From an uncultured Eubacteriales bacterium (GTDB taxonomy: Bacteria > Bacillota > Clostridia > Oscillospirales > Oscillospiraceae), in the NCBI GenBank assembly GCA_900547745.1, contig URHT01000006.1, positions 1-61,768 of the forward strand: DNA of 61,768 bases, read 5' to 3'. Made by a program: the position numbers and the translations under genes. Under the pieces are notes generated by a model. That model had not been told where the DNA came from. It did not search any database and saw only the letters and a list, made by a program, of their open reading frames with translations. Below are positions 54,646-61,768 of the stretch, piece after piece. Within the stretch, counting starts at the first letter, position 1. Every line of letters begins with the position of its first letter.

Positions 54646-55371
54646 TCACCGCTCCTCCTTTGTCAGATCCCAGCCGTACAGCGGGTAGCGCTGCACCGCG
54701 CCGAACAGCTTCTTCTTCAGGTCGGGGTATCGCCCCTCCAGCCCGGAGATGAGCTCCTTCACCTCCTGCCGGCGGCTGTGCCCATCCATGGGACAGGTGT
54801 TCTTCACCACCGGCAGCCGGAGCCTCGCCGCCATGCGCCGGATGTCCTCCTCCTTGCAGTACAGCAGGGGCCGTATCTGGGTGATGTCCGTCCGATCCAG
54901 ATATGTCACCGGCTGGAAGCAGCCGATGCGGCCCTCAAACAGCAGGTTCATCAAAAGCGTCTCCACCGCGTCGTCGTAGTGGTGGCCCAGCGCGATCTTG
55001 CGGATGCCCCGCTCTGTCAGAGCGGTGTGCAGGCTCCCCCGCCGCAGCTTGGCGCACAGGGAGCAGGGGTTCTTCTCCTGCCGCTCCCGGAACACGATGT
55101 CGTACACCGGCACCGCGATGCGGATGTAGGGCACGTCCAGCTGCTCGCAGTAGTCCGCCACCGGCGAGAAGTCCATGTCCGGCATCCCCGTCTCCAGCGT
55201 GATGGCCTGCACCTGAAACGGCTTGGGGTAGAACGCCCGCAGCCGCGCCAGCGCCGTCAGCGTCAGCAGACTGTCCTTGCCGCCGGACACGCCGACGGCC
55301 ACCGTCTCCCCCGCCTCGATCATGTTGTAGTCCTCCACACAGCGGCGGACAAGCCCCAGTATATGCTGCAT
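54646..55371 (-). CDS. TtcA-family PP-loop tRNA thiolase
   Basis: The 241-residue protein has the PP-loop VGVSGGKDSLLTL near the N-terminus, the PCSLCAKLRRG pair of cysteines for an iron-sulfur cluster, and GHHYDDAVETLLMN, all as in TtcA/TtuA tRNA thiolation enzymes (2-thiocytidine or a related base). The third cysteine is in NTCPMDG. The ATG at 55371 follows GGGAGGG; a longer frame to 55428 is unsupported. It is first in an operon with the sugar transporter and GH2 genes, an unexpected pairing. Confidence 0.88.
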   Translation of the reverse strand: MQHILGLVRRCVEDYNMIEAGETVAVGVSGGKDSLLTLTALARLRAFYPKPFQVQAITLETGMPDMDFSPVADYCEQLDVPYIRIAVPVYDIVFRERQEKNPCSLCAKLRRGSLHTALTERGIRKIALGHHYDDAVETLLMNLLFEGRIGCFQPVTYLDRTDITQIRPLLYCKEEDIRRMAARLRLPVVKNTCPMDGHSRRQEVKELISGLEGRYPDLKKKLFGAVQRYPLYGWDLTKEER

Positions 55372-55478
55372 ACGGCGTCCCTCCCTGTAAAAATCAAATT
55401 TGCGTTTCAAGAAAAAAAGAGAAAACAAGAGATATCGTGAGAAAACATCAGATGTTCCCGTCGTAAATCAAATCGCGG

Positions 55479-55507
55479 TTGACATTCCCGCCGCGCTGTG
55501 CTATAAA
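55479..55507 (+). promoter_or_regulatory. Promoter of rplM-rpsI
   Basis: Consensus TTGACA (55479-55484), 17-base spacer, TATAAA (55502-55507), about 100 bases upstream of rplM. Confidence 0.78.
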
Positions 55508-55510
55508 TAT

Positions 55511-55554
55511 CCTTGCGCGTTCAGTGCGCTTTCTCTGTCCCGATTTTAGCAAGG
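55511..55554 (+). promoter_or_regulatory. Structured rplM leader (candidate L13-binding element)
   Basis: CCTTGC (55511-55516) pairs with GCAAGG (55549-55554) at the start of the transcript, with an inner GCGC/GCGC helix possible. Firmicute rplM genes often have an L13-binding autoregulatory leader in this position. I could not confirm the consensus by eye. Confidence 0.35.
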
Positions 55555-55604
55555 GCACACGGAAATGTAAAGCATACATTATAATAAATTGGAGGAAGAA
55601 AACC

Positions 55605-56030
55605 ATGTCCACTTTCATGGCAAACAAGGCCAACATCGAGCGCAAGTGGTACGTCGTTGACGCCGCCGGCAAGCCTTTGGGCAAGACCGCCGTCATCGTG
55701 GCCGACCTGCTGCGCGGTAAGGGTAAGGTCACCTACACCCCCCATGCCGACTGCGGCGACAACGTCATCGTCATCAACGCCGGCAAGGCCGTCCTGACCG
55801 GCAACAAGATGGAGCAGAAGTACTATCGCACCCACTCCGGCTGGGTGGGCGGTCTGAAGGAGACCAAGTACCGCATCCTGATGCAGGACAAGCCCGAGCT
55901 GGCCATGCGCGTGGCCGTCCGCGGCATGATGCCCCGCAACATCGTCACCAAGGACTCTCTGAAGCGTCTGCACATCTACGCCGGCGAGCAGCACGATCAT
56001 GCCGCTCAGAAGCCCGAGCTGGTCAAGTAA
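55605..56030 (+). CDS. rplM: Ribosomal protein L13 (uL13)
   Basis: A 141-residue 50S subunit protein. The segments RKWYVVDAAGKPLGKTAV, ADLLRGKGKVTYTPHADCGD, NKMEQKYYRTHSGWVGGLKE and MMPRNIVTKDSLKRLHIYAG cover the whole uL13 fold. GGAGG lies ten bases before the ATG; an earlier in-frame start overlaps the leader and promoter. It is transcribed with rpsI, 14 bases downstream. Confidence 0.97.
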   Translation: MSTFMANKANIERKWYVVDAAGKPLGKTAVIVADLLRGKGKVTYTPHADCGDNVIVINAGKAVLTGNKMEQKYYRTHSGWVGGLKETKYRILMQDKPELAMRVAVRGMMPRNIVTKDSLKRLHIYAGEQHDHAAQKPELVK

Positions 56031-56044
56031 GGAGGAGAAAGAGA

Positions 56045-56449
56045 ATGTATCAGTCCAAGAACCCCTACAAGTACGGCACTGGCCGCCGCAAGTCCTCCGT
56101 GGCCCGCGTGCATCTGTTTGAGAACGGCACCGGCTCCATCACCATCAACGGCCGCGACATCGACGAGTACTTCGGTCTGGAGACGCTGAAGATGGTGGTC
56201 CGTCAGCCCCTGAACGCCACCAGCACCTTGGGCAAGGTGGACATTGTTGCCACCGTCGAGGGCGGCGGCGTGTCCGGTCAGGCCGGTGCCCTGCGTCACG
56301 GCATCAGCCGCGCTCTGCTGCTGGTGAACCCTGAATACCGCGCCATCCTGAAGAAGGCCGGCTTCCTGACCCGCGATCCTCGTATGAAGGAGCGCAAGAA
56401 GTACGGCCTCAAGGCCGCCCGCCGCGCACCTCAGTTCAGCAAGCGCTGA
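56045..56449 (+). CDS. rpsI: Ribosomal protein S9 (uS9)
   Basis: A 134-residue 30S subunit protein with the diagnostic YGTGRRKSSVARVHL at the N-terminus, the GGGVSGQAGALRHGISRALL segment and the C-terminal RAPQFSKR tail that reaches the P-site tRNA. AAGGAGGAG precedes the ATG. It ends the rplM-rpsI operon. Confidence 0.98.
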   Translation: MYQSKNPYKYGTGRRKSSVARVHLFENGTGSITINGRDIDEYFGLETLKMVVRQPLNATSTLGKVDIVATVEGGGVSGQAGALRHGISRALLLVNPEYRAILKKAGFLTRDPRMKERKKYGLKAARRAPQFSKR

Positions 56450-56468
56450 TCGAGACTCCAAAATGCCC

Positions 56469-56511
56469 AAAAACCCTGGAAACCCGATGGTTTCCAGGGT
56501 TTTTCTTTTTT
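56469..56511 (+). terminator. Terminator of rplM-rpsI
   Basis: Perfect 15-bp stem (56470-56484 / 56489-56503), CGAT loop, then a long T-rich run. Confidence 0.9.
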
Positions 56512-56660
56512 GATCCCTCTGTTCCCCTTTGAGGAAATTTGATGTTCTCTATCCCATTTTTAATGGGTCAACCATAGGGGAAAACCGGGCTTGGCGCGCG
56601 GCAGCTGGGCTTTTTTATTTCCGATATCTTCTCTTATCCGTGGTAAAAGCCTCTGGTTTA

Positions 56661-56870
56661 TCAAAGCGGCATCGGCGTCCGGGCGATCAGAATGACCGCC
56701 AGAATCGCGCCCGCAAATGCCGCAGCCCCTATGACAGCCAACACCTTTTTGCTGAGCTGTTTCTTCGCTGCCTTGCAGATCAGCGCGGCGCAAGCCACGC
56801 TGACAGCCGCAGACACAAGTGCAATGCCCAGCGTTTCCCATAGCCACGATAGTTCATATAGGATTTTCAT
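56661..56870 (-). CDS. Small two-helix membrane protein of unknown function
   Basis: A 69-residue protein with hydrophobic helices at about 12-33 and 43-65 joined by a basic loop (CKAAKKQLSKK). I do not recognise a family. AGGAG lies about ten bases before the ATG, and a near-consensus promoter with a ~160-base leader is found upstream on the same strand, which supports expression. It could be a stress peptide or a toxin-like peptide; nothing in the sequence decides. Confidence 0.55.
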   Translation of the reverse strand: MKILYELSWLWETLGIALVSAAVSVACAALICKAAKKQLSKKVLAVIGAAAFAGAILAVILIARTPMPL

Positions 56871-56948
56871 GCGATCATCATCTCCTGCTCGTTAAACTGG
56901 AATTGAGATTTCACCCGTTTTATGAGATTGAATAACGGTTATAGCTTA

Positions 56949-56968
56949 GCTGTAAGTGGGCTTACAGC
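56949..56968. promoter_or_regulatory. 20-bp palindrome in the leader of the small membrane protein
   Basis: GCTGTAAG (56949-56956) and CTTACAGC (56961-56968) form a perfect inverted repeat with a 4-base centre. There is no T tract after it on the minus strand. It could be an operator or an RNA hairpin in the leader. Confidence 0.4.
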
Positions 56969-57038
56969 AAATATTTTTCCAGCGTCGCGTACTCCGCAGC
57001 ACCCCAACCATACGCCAAATTTGTTTATATTTGTTTAT

Positions 57039-57067
57039 ATTATATACGGGAATGATAAAAAGGTCAA
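57039..57067 (-). promoter_or_regulatory. Promoter of the small membrane protein
   Basis: Minus-strand TTGACC (57067-57062), 17-base spacer, consensus TATAAT (57044-57039). A direct repeat of TTTGTTTATA lies next to the -10. Confidence 0.6.
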
Positions 57068-57254
57068 CTCCATAGAGACGGATAGGCTCCCCCTCGAAAG
57101 GAGCGGCTGGACTCCCCGCCCCGGTTCGATGCAGACCCTGCCGGCCATCCGGGTGATCCTTTTCAGGTCTGAGAATCAGAAACGCAGTAAAAGCCGGGAG
57201 GGCCCGAAGGGTGCTCCCACTGCGTAGCGTATTGCCTTGCGGTGAGATACAGCT
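57068..57254. other. Intergenic stretch with a 44-base hairpin
   Basis: No convincing gene is present. ACGCAGT (57182-57188) and ACTGCGT (57219-57225) pair at the base of a larger hairpin, with GGGAG/CTCCC inside and a seven-base bulge. It lies just past the stop of the kinase gene and is followed by TTT on the minus strand, so it may be that operon's terminator. A CAGACC/GGTCTG pair flanks the stretch further left. Confidence 0.45.
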
Positions 57255-58391
57255 TCACTGTACCGGCAGCTCTACCGCAATGACAGTGCCATTTTCCGAG
57301 CTTTTCTCCACCCAAACGGAGCCGCCGTGAAGCTCGGCGATCTCCCACACCAGCGATAGCCCCAGCCCCGCACCGCCGTATTCGCGGCTGCGGGACTTGT
57401 CCACCCGGAAGAAGGGCTGGAAGATGCTGCGCTGATACTCCTCCGGGATGCCGCAGCCGGTATCGGAAACACGGATCAGGAGTTTTTCCGGCTCCTTTGC
57501 GACCGTGACCCGCACCGAGCCGCCGGGACGGTTGTATTTGACGGCGTTCTCCGTCAGGTTAAAGAGCAGGCGGTAGATCAGCGCGTCGCTGCCGGTCATA
57601 ATGCCGTCGCCCTCTGCCGTCAGTGTGACGCCGCGCTTATCTGAGAGCGGCGCGAGATCCGTGAAGATCTCCTCGATCATGGGGGCGAGCTGGAGCTTCT
57701 CGTTCCGCGCCACCTGCTGCAAATTGCTCATCTCCAGCAGCGTCCTGGTCATCTGCGTCAGCCGCTCCGTCTGCTCGCGCAAAAGCGTGAGGAATTTCGC
57801 CGTCTCCGGCAGCATGTTTGGATGCTCTGCGGAAAACAGCTCCAGCTGCGCCTGCATCAGCGCCAGCGGCGTGCGCAGCTCGTGGGCGGCGTTGCCGGTG
57901 AACTGCCGCTGGGCGGCAAAGGCATTGTTCAGCCGCTCCAGCATCTGGTTGAAGGAGCGGCTGAGCTGCTTAAACTCCGGAAGCACATCTTCATCGATCT
58001 TCATATCCGCCAGATTGTTCAGCTGCACCTTCTCCACCTGCGAAGCGAAGCTGCGCAGGGGCTTGAGAGCGCGTCCGCTGACGAAATAGGTAAGAATGCC
58101 GCTGAGCAGCGTTACCGCAGCCGTGATGTACCAGTTGGTGGTGCGGAAGCGCCCCTGCGCCCCATCGACGACGATGGTCAGCTCCTCGTTGGGCGCTATA
58201 AGCTGCGGGTCAAAGCTCGCCGCGCCGTCCTCATTCAGGATCACATTGCCGCTGCCCTGCAAAGCGTCCGCGATTTTGTCCATATAGTATACACCGGACG
58301 AGCAGAGCAGCAGATTCATAGCCACGCAGGTGACGCCGATGAGCAGAACAGTCATCAGCGTGATGCGCCACTGCAGGGAAATCCTTCTCAC
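57255..58391 (-). CDS. Sensor histidine kinase of the redox-cassette two-component system
   Basis: This 378-residue kinase has two membrane helices (about 11-33 and 88-107) around a short external loop, a HAMP linker, a HisKA domain with GNAAHELRTPLALMQ (phosphoacceptor His) and an ATPase domain with NLTENAVKYN, GCGIPEEY and GGAGLGLSLVWEI. The short sensor loop suggests it senses within the membrane or through a partner. It starts with GTG overlapping the regulator's stop (GTGA), and GGGAGG lies upstream. Divergent redox genes are its likely target. Confidence 0.93.
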   Translation of the reverse strand: MRRISLQWRITLMTVLLIGVTCVAMNLLLCSSGVYYMDKIADALQGSGNVILNEDGAASFDPQLIAPNEELTIVVDGAQGRFRTTNWYITAAVTLLSGILTYFVSGRALKPLRSFASQVEKVQLNNLADMKIDEDVLPEFKQLSRSFNQMLERLNNAFAAQRQFTGNAAHELRTPLALMQAQLELFSAEHPNMLPETAKFLTLLREQTERLTQMTRTLLEMSNLQQVARNEKLQLAPMIEEIFTDLAPLSDKRGVTLTAEGDGIMTGSDALIYRLLFNLTENAVKYNRPGGSVRVTVAKEPEKLLIRVSDTGCGIPEEYQRSIFQPFFRVDKSRSREYGGAGLGLSLVWEIAELHGGSVWVEKSSENGTVIAVELPVQ

Positions 58392-59065
58392 GCCTCATCG
58401 CCTCCCATCAGATAGCCCTCGCCGATGCGGTTGCGGATGGGGTCATAGCCCAGCGCGGTGCGCAGCTTCTTCCGCAGGGCGGAGATGTGGACGCGAATGG
58501 AATTGCTGAAGCTGTCCACGCTGTTGTCCCAAACGTGATCCATCAGCTCCTCCTGACTCACCGGCCGGCCCTGATGCACCATCAGATATTCCAAGATCCC
58601 CGTCTCCTTTCGGGTAAGCGTCAAGGACTGCCCGTTGACGGTGGCGGTGCGGGAACGGGTGTCGAAGGCCAGGCCGCCGCAGCTCAATATCACATCCTGC
58701 TGGGTGAATTGCCGCAATGTCAGGCTGCGGATGCGGGCCTCCAGCTCGGCAAGATGAAAGGGCTTTGCCAGATAGTCGTTTGCCCCGGCGTCCAGCCCCT
58801 CGACCTTGTCCTCCACCTCACTGCGGGCGGAGAGGATCAGCACCCGCGTCTCCCGGTCGGTCTGCCGCAGGGTGCGCAGCACCGTCATGCCGTCTTTTTT
58901 CGGCAGATTCAGATCAAGAAGCACCAGATCATATCGTTCCACGCCCAGAAGCGCCAGAGCCTTCTCCCCGTCATAGCAGTAGTCCACGCTGTAGGCCAGC
59001 CGCCGCAGGCTGCGGACGATCGTTTCGCACAGGGCGCGTTCATCTTCAATTACTAAAAGGTGCAT
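58388..59065 (-). CDS. OmpR-family response regulator of the redox-cassette two-component system
   Basis: The 225-residue regulator has a receiver domain (IEDE acidic pair, phosphoacceptor in DLVLLDLNLP, Lys in YLAKPFH) and a C-terminal winged helix (LTRKETGILEYLMVHQGRPVSQEELMDHVW, SFSNSIRVHISALRKKL). It resembles the QseB/BasR/PmrA group. GGAGGG precedes the ATG. The upstream region contains two tandem 11-base repeats, the expected site type for this family. Confidence 0.94.
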   Translation of the reverse strand: MHLLVIEDERALCETIVRSLRRLAYSVDYCYDGEKALALLGVERYDLVLLDLNLPKKDGMTVLRTLRQTDRETRVLILSARSEVEDKVEGLDAGANDYLAKPFHLAELEARIRSLTLRQFTQQDVILSCGGLAFDTRSRTATVNGQSLTLTRKETGILEYLMVHQGRPVSQEELMDHVWDNSVDSFSNSIRVHISALRKKLRTALGYDPIRNRIGEGYLMGGDEA

Positions 59066-59106
59066 GAGAGCCCTCCTTTTTATTTCTCCGTTTTTGTGTT
59101 GTTTTC

Positions 59107-59149
59107 ATTATAGCAAAAATAGATAAGGTTTACGTTAAGTTTTCGTTCT
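59107..59149. promoter_or_regulatory. Tandem 11-bp repeats and regulator promoter in the divergent region
   Basis: GTTTACGTTAA (59128-59138) is followed directly by GTTTTCGTTCT (59139-59149), a direct repeat with an 11-base period, typical of OmpR-family dimers. A consensus TATAAT (minus strand of 59112-59107) serves the regulator; the repeats cover its -35 region. Rightward, a TATGAT at 59176-59181 without a good -35 lies at a distance suited to activation. Confidence 0.6.
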
Positions 59150-59205
59150 TAACAGAGACTTTAACTCTCCCGCGCTATGATGGGGGCAGAAAATCGGAAA
59201 GGGTG

Positions 59206-59358
59206 ATGAAATTGAGCCATGTAAAAAAGGCGGCGGCGCAGGCCGTGCTGCTGGCTGCGGGTATCGCCATGCTGTGCTTCGGCGTGTGGCGCGGCGAGGC
59301 GGCGACGGTATTGAGCAAAGCGATCAAGTTATGTCTGGAGTGTGTGGGCATTGGGTAA
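59206..59358 (+). CDS. CD1871A-family CXXC-motif small membrane protein
   Basis: A 50-residue peptide, too short for most gene finders. It has a basic start (MKLSHVKKAAAQ), one hydrophobic helix (about 13-25), a WRGEAATVLSKAIKLCLECVGIG end containing the CLEC pair. This pattern matches the CD1871A family of Clostridioides, found beside the same iron-sulfur and thioredoxin-like genes. It may act as a membrane thiol carrier. AAAGGG lies just before the ATG. The next gene starts inside its end. Confidence 0.82.
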   Translation: MKLSHVKKAAAQAVLLAAGIAMLCFGVWRGEAATVLSKAIKLCLECVGIG

Positions 59359-60271
59359 GAAATTTTCGGGCGTGTCACAGCTCTTGTCCCGCTTCCGGGG
59401 CTGGATACAGGCGGGGGCAGCCTTATTGACCAACCTGCATCTTCCGAATTTCCTAAAGGGCGGACTGTATCAGGGCGCAGGGAAAACCGTCTGCGTGCCG
59501 GGACTGAACTGCTACTCCTGTCCGGCGGCCTCAGGCGCCTGCCCCATCGGGGCATTTCAGGCGGTGGTGGGGTCTTCCAAGTTCAGCTTCTCCTATTATA
59601 TCACAGGCTTTCTCATTTTGCTGGGAGTCCTGCTGGGACGCTTCATCTGCGGTTTTCTGTGTCCCTTCGGCTGGTTTCAGGAGCTGCTGCATAAGATCCC
59701 AACGAAGAAGCTCTCCACAAAGAAGCTCAAGCCCCTGACCTATCTCAAGTATGCCGTGCTGCTGGTGATGGTTTTTCTGCTGCCGGCGTTCCTTGTGAAT
59801 GATGTTGGCATGGGCGATCCGTTCTTCTGCAAATACCTCTGCCCACAGGGCGTGCTGGAGGGGGCCATCCCGCTGTCCCTTGCCAATTCCGGCATCCGGG
59901 CGGCGCTGGGAAGCCTGTTCACGTGGAAATTCAGCATCCTGCTGGCGGTGATCGTACTGAGCGTGGTATTCTACCGTCCCTTCTGCAAGTGGCTCTGTCC
60001 GCTGGGGGCGTTCTACGCGCTGTTCAACAGGGTGTCCCTTTTCCAAATAAAGGTGGATAAAAACAAGTGTGTCTCCTGCGGTAAATGCGCCGGAGCCTGC
60101 AAGATGGACGTGGATGTGACAAAGACGCCCAACCACACCGAGTGCATCCGCTGCGGGATGTGTATACGCGCCTGTCCCACAAACGCCGTCAGCTTCCGCT
60201 ACGGCTTTGGAGACGGCAAAAAAGAACCTGTAAAGCCTACAAATACATTAAAAACGGAGGAAAGAAAATGA
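59351..60271 (+). CDS. NapH/CcoG-like 4Fe-4S polyferredoxin membrane protein
   Basis: About 306 residues with five or so membrane helices and many cysteine motifs: CYSCP, CPIGAFQ, CGFLCPFGWFQELL, CKYLCPQGVLEG, CKWLCPLGAFY, and two classical 4Fe-4S sites near the C-terminus (CVSCGKCAGACKMD and CIRCGMCIRACPTNAV). Such proteins pass electrons across the membrane. The start is uncertain: TTG at 59351 is best placed after the GGAG at 59337; GTG at 59342 is too close to that site. It overlaps the CXXC peptide gene by 8 bases and the lipoprotein gene by 4. Confidence 0.88.
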   Translation: MGKKFSGVSQLLSRFRGWIQAGAALLTNLHLPNFLKGGLYQGAGKTVCVPGLNCYSCPAASGACPIGAFQAVVGSSKFSFSYYITGFLILLGVLLGRFICGFLCPFGWFQELLHKIPTKKLSTKKLKPLTYLKYAVLLVMVFLLPAFLVNDVGMGDPFFCKYLCPQGVLEGAIPLSLANSGIRAALGSLFTWKFSILLAVIVLSVVFYRPFCKWLCPLGAFYALFNRVSLFQIKVDKNKCVSCGKCAGACKMDVDVTKTPNHTECIRCGMCIRACPTNAVSFRYGFGDGKKEPVKPTNTLKTEERK

Positions 60272-61209
60272 ACGTGAAGAAAATCATCACACTGCTGCTG
60301 GCGCTGGTGCTGGCCGCCGGTATGGTCGCCTGCGGCGCGAAGCAAGCGGAGAGGAATGAGGACACGGACAAGGAGCCGCAGACCGCCGAGGAGGCGGCAG
60401 CGCTGTACGAGCAGCTGATGGCACAGGAGAACGCCATTCAGGCGGAGAACACCGAGCTGTGGGAGAAGGTCTTTCTGTCCGCCGACAAGGGCACGGCCAT
60501 GATGGAGGACGGCAAAAACTACGGCGAATTTCTGCTGAGCACCATTGAAGTCGCCAAGGAGCAGTTCACCGATGAGGAGTACGAGCTGCTGAAGGAAAAA
60601 GCCACGGAAATCAAAAATATCGAGGACCGGCTGGCCGCATTGGAGGAAAAATTTCCCAGCTTATCCGGAACGCCCGCAGAGGATGGCAGCATGAGCGTAC
60701 CGGCGGGCAGCGATATGACCACGCCGCCTGACGATGGCAGCAAGCAGAAGTTCCCCGCCTTTACCGGCAAGGATCTGGACGGAAACGATGTAGACAGCAG
60801 CACTCTGTTCTCCGGCAATGCCGTCACCGTGGTGAATTTCTGGTTCACCACCTGCAATCCCTGCGTGGGTGAGCTTGCCGAGCTGGATGCGCTGAACAAG
60901 GAGCTTGCGGAGAAGGGCGGCGCGCTCATCGGTGTCAACACCTTCACATTGGATGGCGACGAAGCGGCAATCTCTGATGCAAAGGATGTGCTGGCTAAGA
61001 AAGGCGCGACCTATCAGAATGTGTATTTCGCTTCCGACGGTGAGGCGGGAAAGTTCACTACAAACATTTTTGCCTACCCCACCACCTATGTGGTTGACCG
61101 CAGCGGCAATATCGTGGGTGACCCCATCGTGGGTGCTATTACGGAAAAGAAGCAGGCGGAGGCGCTGCAAGCCCAAATCGACAAGGCACTGGCTGCCGAT
61201 ATGGGCTGA
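60268..61209 (+). CDS. TlpA-like thioredoxin-fold lipoprotein
   Basis: A 313-residue exported protein with a signal peptide and lipobox cysteine (Cys22), a helical, glutamate-rich region (about 30-135) that looks coiled-coil-like, a low-complexity linker, and a C-terminal TlpA/ResA-type domain with the redox motif WFTTCNPCVGEL and the cis-proline segment FAYPTTYVVDR. It would reduce or oxidise thiols outside the membrane, fed by the membrane polyferredoxin and CXXC peptide. Its ATG overlaps the previous stop (ATGA), and CGGAGG lies upstream. Confidence 0.9.
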   Translation: MNVKKIITLLLALVLAAGMVACGAKQAERNEDTDKEPQTAEEAAALYEQLMAQENAIQAENTELWEKVFLSADKGTAMMEDGKNYGEFLLSTIEVAKEQFTDEEYELLKEKATEIKNIEDRLAALEEKFPSLSGTPAEDGSMSVPAGSDMTTPPDDGSKQKFPAFTGKDLDGNDVDSSTLFSGNAVTVVNFWFTTCNPCVGELAELDALNKELAEKGGALIGVNTFTLDGDEAAISDAKDVLAKKGATYQNVYFASDGEAGKFTTNIFAYPTTYVVDRSGNIVGDPIVGAITEKKQAEALQAQIDKALAADMG

Positions 61210-61280
61210 TAAGCAGGCTTGTGGGTATCTCCTGTGCCTGTTCGGGGCCTGATTTCAGATACATGTCAACAGAAAAACGG

Positions 61281-61314
61281 GACGGCTGTTCTTTTGAAGA
61301 ACAGCCGTCTTTTT
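61281..61314 (+). terminator. Terminator of the redox cassette
   Basis: A 12-bp stem (61281-61292 / 61298-61309) with TTTGA loop and five T. Confidence 0.88.
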
Positions 61315-61385
61315 CTGGGAAGACAGCGAACGGGGCGCGGGGCTATTGGCCCGCGCCCCCAAAGGCACTTTTTGTTGATGTGAGG

Positions 61386-61768
61386 TCACACCTCGTCCTT
61401 TCTCCTCTGCTCCAAAAGCCAGGCTGTCATGTCCCGCAAGGTCTCCTCCACCGGGCGCGGCTGATATGCAAAGCGTTCCGACGCAGCAGCATGGCTGAAG
61501 CGGCCGTTTGAGGCAAGAACGGAAACGGAATAGGGGGTGTAAAACAACGGCTTTCGATCCTTCAGACTCCGGCGTTCGTAGTGCGGAGCGGCCAGCTTTG
61601 CAAGCCCCAGAGGCAGGCAGATGGGGCGGTACTTCAGCTTTGCAGCCTTTCCCACGAGCTGGAGCATCTTGCGAATGGTGACATAGTGGCCGGACAAAAT
61701 GTAGCCTTTACCAAGCTCTCCGCTTTCGGAACAGGCGAGAAGGCCATTTGCCACATCCCGCACATCCA
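61386..61768 (-). CDS. NAD-dependent epimerase/dehydratase (extended SDR), C-terminal part
   Basis: The frame is open to the window edge; about 126 C-terminal residues are present. The opening VRDVANGLLAC, then GYILSGHYVTIRKMLQLV and a closing AYQPRPVEETLRDMTAWLLEQ are typical of the C-terminal half of extended SDR proteins such as dihydroflavonol-reductase-like enzymes. The NAD-binding half and active site lie outside, so the substrate is unknown. Confidence 0.85.
   Translation of the reverse strand, partial: DVRDVANGLLACSESGELGKGYILSGHYVTIRKMLQLVGKAAKLKYRPICLPLGLAKLAAPHYERRSLKDRKPLFYTPYSVSVLASNGRFSHAAASERFAYQPRPVEETLRDMTAWLLEQRRKDEV

Noticed and set aside
56922..57348. Short frames on both strands in the gap before the kinase gene
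   Set aside because: No ribosome-binding site or recognisable domain, and they cross a predicted hairpin and the promoter of the small membrane protein.

Overview
The window is one contiguous stretch of a GC-rich (around 60% or more by eye) bacterial chromosome. It most likely comes from a spore-forming Clostridia of the Oscillospiraceae type. Supporting signs are the sporulation genes spoIID, bofA and yaaL, the paired GlgC/GlgD glycogen enzymes typical of Firmicutes, Mg2+ and Mn2+ riboswitches, DUF1540, a CD1871A-type CXXC peptide, strong Shine-Dalgarno sites and many sigma-A promoters with 17-nt spacers. I see no insertion sequence, prophage, integrase or CRISPR array. The content is mostly housekeeping, and the interest lies in regulation and in several odd proteins.

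Layout. 1-4.9 kb: start of an NAD(P)H:ferredoxin reductase-like gene (leftward), a Crp/Fnr regulator and a PAP2 phosphatase, then a trigger-factor-like chaperone (rightward) and an orphan peptide-binding lipoprotein. 5.0-9.6 kb: aspartate-family amino acid block, lysC-asd leftward and thrC-thrH rightward. 9.6-19.1 kb: a DEAD-box helicase and a complete leftward glycogen operon glgB-glgC-glgD-glgA-glgP. 19.2-23.2 kb: ABC exporter, YlmH-like S4 protein, DUF896 and XpaC-like protein. 23.3-34.2 kb: a long rightward DNA-repair cluster radC-uvrB-(DMT)-(traX)-ybaK-uvrA-(unknown)-recD2-comF. 34.3-36.7 kb: a lone mreB and a class I aminotransferase.

36.7-45.8 kb is a metal and small-cation region. It holds a P-type ATPase behind a yybP-ykoY (Mn2+) riboswitch, DUF2461, tRNA-Leu(CAA), a guanidinium-exporter-like SMR protein behind a terminator/anti-terminator leader, a TRIC-like channel, a predicted ~130-nt small RNA divergent from a LysR regulator, MgtE behind an M-box, DUF1540, and a TauE/SafE exporter split into two coupled half-genes. 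45.8-51.6 kb: an envelope-stress set (response regulator, kinase, HtrA-like protease) and sporulation/tRNA genes (spoIID, tadA, yaaL-bofA). 51.6-56.5 kb: ttcA, an MFS transporter and a GH2 glycosidase in one operon, then rplM-rpsI. 56.5-61.8 kb: a small membrane protein, a two-component system, and divergent from it a redox cassette (CXXC peptide, polyferredoxin-type membrane protein, TlpA-like lipoprotein). A truncated NAD-dependent epimerase closes the window.

The strongest leads are: (1) the small RNA and the LysR gene, which appear to be divergently transcribed from promoters sharing one -35 hexamer; (2) the unassigned attenuator in front of the Gdx-like exporter; (3) a trigger factor without the usual ribosome-docking signature; and (4) an HtrA-like protease with Glu where the catalytic Asp is expected.
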